This document shows positions 55,039 to 64,000 of a DNA stretch of 64,000 nt, piece after piece. The notes beneath the pieces are model-generated. The model saw nothing but the letters and a program-made list of their open reading frames with translations, made no database searches and was not told where the DNA came from. The stretch lies in contig NOWV01000060.1 of NCBI GenBank assembly GCA_003344405.1, forward strand, positions 1-64,000, written 5' to 3'. The stretch comes from Trichoplax sp. H2. Taxonomy: Eukaryota; Placozoa; Uniplacotomia; Trichoplacea. Position 1 is the stretch's first letter; every line of letters begins with the position of its first letter. The translations under genes and the position numbers were made by a program.

Positions 55039-58000
55039 TTATATGAAATTGGCAGATGTAGCTGTTTGGCCTAAATCTTTTTTAGCACTTGATATCTCAG
55101 GGCTACAGTCATGCTCGTAAGGTTTGGAATGATCTTTCTTATAAAATATCCAACTAGCAAAGAAGCAAATAGTAGAAGCTATCTTGATAAATAAACTAAT
55201 GCCACTGATATAGTACATTATAGCTTTGTTATCATAGACTAAACATACAGATACTTTATTACTACAGTTACTATCCCAAAATACACATGCTTGATCAATA
55301 AATGCTCCTACTAGTATCGGAGCCGGTAGGCTGGCAACTAATCTTAAGAATACCCACGAGAAACCAACAGCAAAGGACCGCTGACTTTCCGAGACACTTC
55401 TAAAATTGTTAATAAAATAGCAAAATTAATGGTTTGCTCAAGCTATCATTATCTCGTCTTTTATATCATATCTACGTTAATATACGAGTAAATTAAATTG
55501 ATAGATTCTATGTATTGAGAGTAACTTTTAAATCTTGAAAATTAACGTATTAATAAGCCTGCGACAATGTCTAAAGTAAAATTGTAAAGATTAATAGCTC
55601 TGTAGCCACGGAGAACTTGTAGCGTATTTCAATATTAGCAACTGAAAAGGCAAGTCTCAACTTCTTTCAGGAATAATACATGAAAAGAAATTCTTGCCTC
55701 ATCATTGCTTCTGTTATTGGAACTATTTTAGCACTCATGATGGTTAAGGAAATTGTTAAACCAACGAGAAATGGAATCAATTCTTGGCATGATTTACGGC
55801 ATAATCCTCCTAGAGCATCATATGGCCGTAGTGGAATTGTTGTTTTATTGACACAACTGCAGTCTAGGTACATCTGAAATTAAGTTAAATATCATTAGCA
55901 AAATTCAGAGTAAAGAAATTAATTTTGATTTGATACTCACATTAGTATATTATTCTGAATAAGTAACTGTGATAATTAAAATCTGCTTATAGGTGTTATA
56001 AATTTTTTATCGAAGGTAGCGATGAAACTACATATTGATTTCTTCTTAAGATATGCAAGTATTCTAGCATTATAAAACACCAATACAAAATCTGATCATG
56101 TTATCTTCGGATAGCAATACAGGAATATAAAATACTATGATGAAGGTCTTTGAATCTACGAAATAAATTTCTTGCGTAGAATACTGCTGTAATAATATTG
56201 TCTATTAAACTTCATATTAATTTTGATAGAATACTCACATTAGTATAATATTCTGGATTAAAGGCACTGCTTGAGCAGCCAGCATGGCATGGAGAATAAA
56301 AACTAACTCCATCTATACCACATATAGGATTATATTTAACGCCATTACACATGCAGTTTGAATTGCAAGAGGACATCAAATTAGGACTAGGGAGCCTAGT
56401 GATGTTATAAATTTGAAACTTTTAATCATTTGAGTGCGCTATCAATCAGAAAATAACATTATATCTTTCAGGCTAGATTATGCCTTGTGAATGACAATCG
56501 CAATTTCATGAGAGTAAAATTTTGCAATTCAAAAATTGTAGATTCCTTTAGATAATTATACAATAATTGTAGTGCAAGTATATTTTATACTCAATATAGA
56601 AACATGAGACGATATTAATGCGGCAATGTAATTGTAGTTTCTCAAAAATTTTGCATGGGCATTATCAAAATTAATTGTAATTAGACATCATTTCGTAATT
56701 CTTGATTTGTAAAATCTTTCCTGTTAACATCATCTTAACTATCCAATGTTTGATATTAAATGAAGTAGTGTAGTTTGATTCAAACTTACGTTGTTGGTGT
56801 GGATAGAGGATTATCAGGATAATTACGGTTAACTCCAGCAAATGGAAGATCACCGCAGTAGACAAAATAAGTTAAAACAGCTATGGCATCAGCTATACTA
56901 ATGATCCAAGTCAATTTGATGGCGGCGACGCCATTCATCTTGAGAAACTTCATGATTATTCCACTCTAGTCCAATCAGAAATATACCTTCGGTTATTAAT
57001 GGTAATAATGCTGTATAAAATATATCTTAAATAAGCTACAAGGTACTAAAAAGTTTTTGCAAATATGATCGTATCGAACTATCATCAATAAAACTAGCCT
57101 ATCAGATTACCAATATAATGCCAGCTGTACCGCTAGCTAAAGCAATATAACCAGTAGTGAGGCTTGCTTGATAAGCCGGCATATAAAATCGTGTTTCAAT
57201 AATTTTGACTAAAAAGTAGCCAAATCCAGATACTAATATATACTCGAATGAATTGCCTGCTACTATAAGCATGTATGGGACGTTGGTGACTAATGCTTTA
57301 ATTGCTTTGAAGATATTTTTAGTCTTGATCCCATATTCATGATCGATCCGAGCATTTTTACCGGCCATATCTTTACGTAATGCTTTATATTTTTCAAATC
57401 CTGGTAAATACTTCGGAAATGCAAATAGTGGTATAGAAATCAGCACTAAGATAATTCCCATCGATAAGAAACAAATCCACCAAGCACCAATCCACCTAGG
57501 ATCAAAAGGTGTCATACCTTGCACAGTAGATAAATAGAGATTTTAATTTCAGACATCGAATAATACTTTATTGGAGAGAAATAAAAGTACTAGAGATAAA
57601 ATTGAAGGATTTTAAAAGGAGTAAAAGTATTTTAATTATTTGATACCTATAGGAGCTGACTTAGGAGTATCAACATAAATTTGTAATATCGTAGCAGCAA
57701 TAATAAAGCCCAATGAAGGACCTATAGCAGTTACGCTCGACATAATCGCAAGATACATGGCTGATGACAGTGGATGGACATTTTCATCAATGTAAGCATA
57801 GCCAATATTCCACAATAAGTTATAGCCAGCACCCATGATCAATTGACTGATGATAAAGATTGGATAAAACCGACGCGAAGAAGTAGGAACACCTGCAATA
57901 ATATTGCAAACTTGATCGGCAAAGGAGTCGGGTTTATCGATACATAAATCAGTATAATTACTGGTAGTAATAATAGGTTGATATGGTCCGACAAAGAAAT

Positions 58001-58421
58001 GGGGTAATGCAAAAATGATCGAGCCGATACCAACTACCAATGCTCCAATGCTTAGAAATCTTCCTTTATGCCTTAAGCCTGCGTAATAACTAGCAATAAA
58101 ACCGATAATTGCTGCAGAAACCTCTGAACATGCAGGCAATGCTCCAACTTCGGCACTTGTTAGTATAAATCTCTTTTCCAGCGAGCTCACTACAGAGGCA
58201 GTAAATCCAGATACTAATACTTCAGCAAAAAATCCATAAAGAAAGATGAATAGAAGTAACCACCATCGATGGTTACAACATTGTAGCCATGTTGGATGGA
58301 ATGAGCCCCATCCAAAGTATCCATGTTTTATAACTTTAATTGATTCCTCGAAATGTAATATATCATCATTATCATTATCTGCTTGTTGGTGGTCATTTTG
58401 GGCGCCATTACTATTAGACAT
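55039..58421 (-). CDS. SLCO: solute carrier organic anion transporter (OATP/SLCO family)
   Basis: Twelve-helix plasma-membrane carrier for amphipathic organic anions. Exons on the minus strand: 58421-57647, 57517-57111, 56965-56790, 56386-56239, 55873-55698, 55399-55039. Total 2043 bp, 680 aa, the usual OATP length. The family signature spans the first intron border region: DPRWIGAWW-I-C-F-L, with Cys where Gly is usual. The large fifth extracellular loop begins after YCGDLPFAGVN and carries the Kazal-like set of cysteines (SCNSNCMC, NPICGIDGVSFYSPCHAGC, DCSCVN, GLCRKSC), all ten expected before the next helix. Near the C terminus is SESQRSFAVGFSWVFLRL. The intron after exon 5 has a GC donor (AG|GCAAGA). 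Two possible N-glycosylation sites lie in extracellular loops. Human orthology (for example SLCO4 or SLCO5) cannot be assigned. The start ATG gives an acidic, hydrophilic cytosolic N terminus of about 45 residues. Confidence 0.94.
55926..55966 (-). pseudogene. remnant copy of the 3' end of SLCO exon 4
   Basis: TTTTGATTTGATACTCACAT and the following TAGTATATTATTCTG closely match 56220-56258, which contain the donor and last codons (PEYYTN) of exon 4. The copy sits inside the intron between exons 4 and 5, about 300 bp downstream of the real site, keeps the GTGAG donor, but lacks the rest of the exon. Confidence 0.6.
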
Positions 58422-61400
58422 GATGACTTGCAGGTGGTAGAATAATAGGGGATACTTTAAATTATCTCTTAATCGCTATGTCTAATGGCAAATTAGATAC
58501 AATTTGGTTAAAGAGAGCAACTAGATGACGACTAAATAGCGTCTTAAGTATCCACCCGTCTATAATTATAGTGAATCAAGAAAAGAATTTCATTAGGAAC
58601 CATATAACAAATAAGAGCCATTGAAATCTTATTATATCAATTAAGAATTCATTTGTTACTTTAGAAAAAAAAAATGTGATTTACAGTAGCGGGTTAAGTG
58701 TAATTTCTAATTCACCGTCCAAAAGTACGTTTAAATAGTAATCATTAATGGTCTCAGAAAATTTCTGAATTGTAATATATCTAATTTGTCGCTAAAAATT
58801 CTATTACTAGCATAACAGCATACTCTAATTTATACGTAGAAAGTTTATTCATTCATCAATAAATCATGACTTGATTTAAACTGAATAATTTACTTTTATC
58901 ACGATATGTACGGTATTAAGTGGCATCTCCAAGATTATGAATTTATTTTGAAACTAACTACAAGCCCAACGAGAAGTTCTTGGACAGTTTTACTTTGGAT
59001 AAATTGATCAATTTCTAAAGGTGATAATATGAACAAATATGCGAAGAGTAAACTTGCTTTTTAATTAAAAACTTATTAAATGCAAAACCAAGCAACCACC
59101 TGGGCACTTCTATTGCCGCTAATTATCAATTTGTTGGTCTCAGGAAGTAATTGCAATAAAAAAACGGGATAATTAAGCGGTTACGCATACGCATTTCACA
59201 CTCATTAATTATTTTTGAGAGCGACGCCATATACGTAAGGCGTCTTCTTAAAATTTCAATAAACTTGAATGAAAGTGCGGCTTTATAGCTACAATTAAAT
59301 GTGTTAACTAATTTCAAACGATTCAATGAAGAATATATAGCATTATTACGGGAAGAAACATCGATTTATTAAAAGTAATAATCGATGAAGTACTATCAAT
59401 TTGTAACAAAATTAGAGTTGTAAGCGTTTGTTAGGGTACGCCCTTATTTTTTTACCTAAGTTTATGCTGTCTAGCTTTATTGCAAAGTAGTACCATATAA
59501 ACACTAATCATGTTCAGTAAGGCAAGTTTAGTATGTTAAAAGATCAGTTATAAAAATAAAAAATGGTTGAAAAAAGCCATAAACACTTTCAGGCTTCAAT
59601 ATTATAGGATTTCTTAACGCTAGATGTAATTTTCTGTACCGGTACTCTAGCACGAAGTTAATCAAAATGGATAGCAGCTATAAAAGGATAGCTATGTTTC
59701 AATGCACGCCACACTTAAATGGGAGCCCCACTGGCGGTAAAAGATATATACACTTATAGAATGCGAAAGGAATGATTAAATTAAAAATTTTACCCCTTCA
59801 CATTTCCTATGAAAGCTATAAAAATAATAACAGATCGCGTCAAAAAGAACTAATTGAATAAATAAAAAATCCGGTTATCTTGCTAACATTTTCAAAGATG
59901 GACTAACTTACCTGCTGAAGAATAGCAATCAATGTTAAGTTGAATAGGCACCGTTGTTAGACTGAACTTGTATATAAAGGCACTTCTAAGCAAGCAGTGG
60001 GGTTAAATGCTCTATTTTATGGCTACTAATCTTGCTATAACTGCTAAAAAGGTGATCGATTTTGAATATAACGAAGACTTAGCCTTGGTTTTAGTATCTA
60101 CTTTATGAAAGATGGCAATTAGAATGAAACAATTAAGGAAAAGAATTGGTTAAAAAATAAAGATGCAATTATTTTCTTTGTGGGATTGCCTTATTGAAAG
60201 CACAGCGGTAGGTTATTCAATAAACGTATTGAATATTAGTTCGTATGGATTTAATTTGTATGCAGGCTAATGGTTGTTCTACGTTGTATCACTATAATAA
60301 AAAAAATTCCAAGTAGCGTTAAAGATGGATTATACGTATTAGTTCAATTCATTATTAGAATTTTGTTTTCCTGTTTATTCAATTTCAATAGAACATCATG
60401 TCTACAGAACTTGGTGTTCCACATATCGACTGTATAATAGAATTAGTTAATCAATCACCTTATAGCATTAGAACTATTGCATTATTTGATTAGGCAATCG
60501 TGTTTTGACATACTACAGCTTGTTATTTGTACTAGTTGAATGGAAAGTAAAGATAGATTGAATCTTTAGCCTGGAAATAGAAATTGGGTAGGTCGTTATT
60601 TAGACTACCGCGTGTAGAAATAGATCTAGATGTATTTCATGTCTAATAAAAAATAGTACAACGCAATTAGTTAATCGATTTGTTCTTATAGTCGACTTGG
60701 ACGCTATGAAGTAATCACATATATCTTAATTCGAAAAGAAACAAAGAATAATAAAAGGATTTCAATAACATTATTAATAGTGTAGGAGTGAAATTTGTAT
60801 AATGGATTTTGATATTGAATTAAGAAGGCATACCAGTAGTTCCATTCATTCATTACTTGCTGCCTCAACTTGGACGTAAAGGAGCCGTGCGATGGACAAG
60901 TAAAATCCATAACTGCGCTTATAATATCTGATTAAAAAGATATCATTCCATTTATCGATAGATTGGTTACTATATCCATTTCGAAGTAATAGGTTTTATT
61001 CAAAATTGAAAACCATTAGTGATTATGTTATAACGACTAAAAGGGTTGGAATCCCATTCAAAAATGATACTACAGTAAGAATATAAACCGGGTCATCCCT
61101 ACTTCAGGACAAATTTACTCTTGTGTTTCGATATCATCCGATACACCTAATAGGATACACCTAATGGGAAAGGTGAATAGTATAATAATATAGCCATGGA
61201 TAATAATAAGTTTTGATATATACGAACTAATAAGTAATTGATCATCACATTTTATGTATAGGAAATTGTTTGAAGTTCGATGAGTAGTCATGATTGAATA
61301 AGAATACATACAGTAATTATAATCAATCATTTCAAATCATTTAAAAAAACTCAACGTTGTAGTCCTTCTTCTATGCCACAATTTTAGCAACTACCAATGT
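58422..61400. other. region upstream of SLCO with decayed frames
   Basis: 58422-59600 presumably holds the SLCO promoter; no motif is recognised. A small hairpin GACGCC...GGCGTC lies at 59223-59244. From about 59660 to 60680 short open stretches separated by stops occur on the plus strand (MDSSYKRIAMFQCTPHLNG..., ATNLAITAKKVIDFEYNEDL, MSTELGVPHIDCIIEL). They read like a worn pseudogene but match no family I know. The minus frame at 60704-60910 (MDFTCPSHGSFTSKLRQ) is also unassigned. Confidence 0.35.
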
Positions 61401-61409
61401 TATTATTGC

Positions 61410-62290
61410 ACTAATTGAAGCGTTGAATAATAAAAATTTTTCGATTAGTGAAGAATTGGAATAACATGTTGCTTTGTATCAATGCAACAATAGCATGTTT
61501 CCGCTTTGAAGTCCTCAAAACCAGCCAACTTGTATGAAATAATTGGCCTGTGGTGATAATAGCTGACTTAGAGCCAATTTGCAATGGCACTAATTGAACC
61601 TTTAAAGATCCATTACAGTTGTAATAATGCGTAATGAAAATGAATAAAACCAATTTTTGAAGAATATCGCTAGTAAAGAGTAGAAAACCCAAGAAAAATT
61701 TATTAATACAACATATCAAAGTGTGATTCTCAAGGTAAACATCAACGCCAGATGCAAATAGTCTTGAAATGATCAACGAGCTAGCAAAATACTACCTCTA
61801 GACACAAATACAATCTAATCTGCGAAATATGAAATGTACAGTATGCTTAATGGGATTACAGTGAACCAGCAACCGTCAGAATGAAGTTACTTTAAATTAA
61901 TGCGATAGGTAAAGGTGTGACTATAAGAGCGAGATTCAAATACTGTAGTTTTAAAATGATATGCGATGTAACCAATTCTATACATAAAACTAATTCGTGA
62001 AATATGAAATGTATGTTAAAACGGGATTACTGTGAGCTAACAATGACTAGAATGAATTCACTTGAAGGCATGGAGGAAACAGACTAAAGCCATTCACGAA
62101 GAACATCACGTAGGAGAAGCAAAGAAGCTCTGGTAATACAACAGGTAAAGTTATAGCTATCCATGCGAAGATCAAAACCAGATTGAAATATTCTTGAAAT
62201 GATAAGTGGCCTAATAAATGGAATATTCATCGCACTATACGCATGCCATACTAAAATCGATACGAGTATGCTAGGCACTAAATGTACGGA
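61410..62290. repeat. diverged duplication with two related minus-strand frames
   Basis: Plus-strand words GAAATATGAAATGTA, GGATTAC(A/T)GTGA and GAAGAA(T/C)ATC(G/A)C recur at 61640-61870 and 61990-62130, with a partial third copy near 62277. On the minus strand the two frames 61776-61411 and 62278-62084 share the pattern IISR-F-SG-D and CCI at matching spacing. Either a tandem noncoding repeat or the remains of a small duplicated gene; no family recognised. Confidence 0.45.
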
Positions 62291-62924
62291 GATTAAAACG
62301 AGGTTATCGTTAGCTAGAAGTTGCTACTGTGAATAACTTGAAGTGATGGATGAGTTCATCCAAAGGTCTATCCGTAAATTAATGTGCAAGGAAATGAAAG
62401 ATTACTTAAACATCTAAACACACTCTACTAACGTTATAGGCATCGTTTTCCCTAGGATATGGATGATAGTGTAGTTGGTATAAATCTACTGTACAGTTGT
62501 CTGGAGTTTTTAAATGCCGTTTTAACCTGTGATACATCGAAGTCGAAAATTGCAGATAGCAAGAGCTAGAAATAAAATTTAAAGGCAGCACAACTAAATA
62601 CTGAACACATCGACTACTAAGATTGCCCATAGCTTGTAATTCCACGGCTTAGGCAATAGTTATATATGGTGGTCATGATTTCAGCTAATTAAAGTGGCAA
62701 TGTGTTAATAAAGTAAGTGTTGGTTATGGCTACTATGATGAAACGGCTCATATCTACCATGTGTTCTATAAGTCTATAGTCGATAGCCTTTTAAGTGTTG
62801 TTATTAGGCAATGTACTAACGTGATTGATGACTCTTATGTAGAGTAGTATTTGATTGTGATTAAGTTATGTATATAGAATTGATATCGTAGAGGCTATAA
62901 ATCGATTATCCGGTGTATTTTAGC

Positions 62925-63680
62925 CACTTTCAACAGTTGAAGAACTTGAAATTCTTCTCCGGCAGTATTATAGGCTAGTAAACCATGCATTACATATCCC
63001 CACTCGACAGGGATTGACTACGAAATGATAGCATATTCAATCGATTTCAACACTGCTTACGACTACAGGTGTAAAAAACATTTATAAATTTAGTAACCAG
63101 ATGAAGGAATGAGTCATTTCTCTAGCTTTTCCGCTACGTATACAGTCCTATAGATTGATTATAGCTAATAGATGCTTTATTCTTGAACACTTCACTGATC
63201 GAACTACTATACACGAGTAAACCATATAGTATTATTCCTACTTTATGTGGATTTTAAAAAAGATATAATAGTATTTTCCATCGATTTCAACAAAATATAC
63301 TATTGAAGCTGTAGAACTCTTTCATAGATTTAATTTATGAATGAAGGCAGAAGTCATTTCTCAAGCTTATCCGTCGCGTTCTTCAGATTGATTGTAGCTA
63401 TTCGATACATTATTCTTGAACGCTTGATAGCTCGAACTGCTATACACGAGTAAATCGTGTACTATAGTTCCTACTTTCTAGCGATTAAAAAGACTTGATA
63501 GCATTTTTCATCCATTTCAAAAAAGTGTGCTATAGCTGTAGAAGTTTTTATAAATTTAATTGACAAACGAAGGAAGGATTGCTTTCAGTAGCTTTTCCGT
63601 CGCGCCGTCCTTCAAAATGATTAGCCATTCGATATTTTATTCTTGAACGCTTGATAGATGTAACTACTATATGAAAATTG
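62925..63680 (+). repeat. tandem array, unit about 232 bp, about 3.3 copies
   Basis: The landmark TATTCTTGAAC(A/G)CTT occurs at 63178, 63411 and 63638, with a weaker relative at 62936. Shared words are ACGAGTAAA(C/T)C, CATCGATTTCAA, TATAAATTTA, GA(T/A)GAAGG and AGCTTTTCCG(T/C). Copies are moderately diverged and carry no conserved frame. Confidence 0.75.
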
Positions 63681-64000
63681 CTATGAAACAATTAGGTATT
63701 TTATCCAATATAGTACTTTAATTTTTGTAGTTCCAATTCAGTGTTATCATGAACGAAATACAACGATCGTTGAACCATTCATTATACGGCCATATCGACG
63801 AATAGGAATCGTCTTGTTTTTAAAGATCTAATAATGTCGGAAAAGAACGTTATCCTATCTACATTGGTATTGACTACAAAAACAATTTACAGCATCGTCT
63901 ATGATATCCAAGACAAGACTGTCTACTTTTAGTTTATTGACGGCGGACTAGTGTGGGGAATACTTTAAGGTCGGAATCCAGAAACTCCAGATGGCGGTGG
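63681..64000. other. window end, no recognised gene
   Basis: A short frame starting at ATG 63834 (MSEKNVILSTLVLTTKTIYS and a few more residues before TAG) is the only open stretch; unassigned. GC content rises in the last 60 bases (CCAGATGGCGGTGG), which could mark an exon or promoter continuing outside. Confidence 0.3.

Noticed and set aside
55680-55877. 65-codon plus-strand frame
   Set aside because: Antisense of SLCO exon 5, whose cysteine motif and membrane segment are on the minus strand.
58246-58440. 64-codon plus-strand frame
   Set aside because: Antisense of the start of SLCO exon 1.

Overview
The window is AT-rich, intron-dense nuclear DNA from an animal. Its five readable genes are all metazoan: a RasGRP-type Ras exchange factor, proteasome ATPase Rpt4 (PSMC6), the AP-2 sigma subunit (AP2S1), the mitochondrial flavoprotein FOXRED1 and an organic-anion transporter (SLCO/OATP). 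Exons are short, most introns are about 60-400 bp with GT-AG borders, and intergenic DNA is very AT-rich. This fits an early-branching animal such as a placozoan, but the species cannot be fixed from the sequence alone. I assembled the exons by hand from splice sites, reading frame and remembered family motifs.

Layout. 1-1400: relics or isolated exons, namely hydrophobic minus-strand pieces (perhaps an SLC6-type transporter) and one plus-strand exon like the Gly-rich linker of PDCD4. 1.4-28.1 kb: a gene desert with at least five groups of diverged tandem repeats and two 20-N assembly gaps, each flanked by near-identical copies. 28158-38071 (+): RasGRP, whose 5.1-kb first intron carries two tandem arrays. 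38844-43331 (-): PSMC6, 16 exons, 387 aa. 43332-45200: a divergent promoter region full of GTAC/ACTGTACAGT palindromes and a fold-back element. 45201-47033 (+): AP2S1, 142 aa, with a first coding exon that is probably only the ATG. 48763-51593 (-): FOXRED1, 437 aa. 55039-58421 (-): SLCO, 680 aa, with one GC-AG intron. 58.4-64 kb: no confident gene, decayed open frames and two more tandem arrays.

The genes form no operon or pathway. They are neighbouring housekeeping and signalling genes: RasGRP/PSMC6 and AP2S1/FOXRED1 converge, PSMC6/AP2S1 diverge. The points most worth following are the palindrome cluster between PSMC6 and AP2S1, the duplications at the N gaps (one with a 172-bp indel flanked by TA), the RasGRP C1 domain lacking its usual proline, and the orphan PDCD4-like exon.
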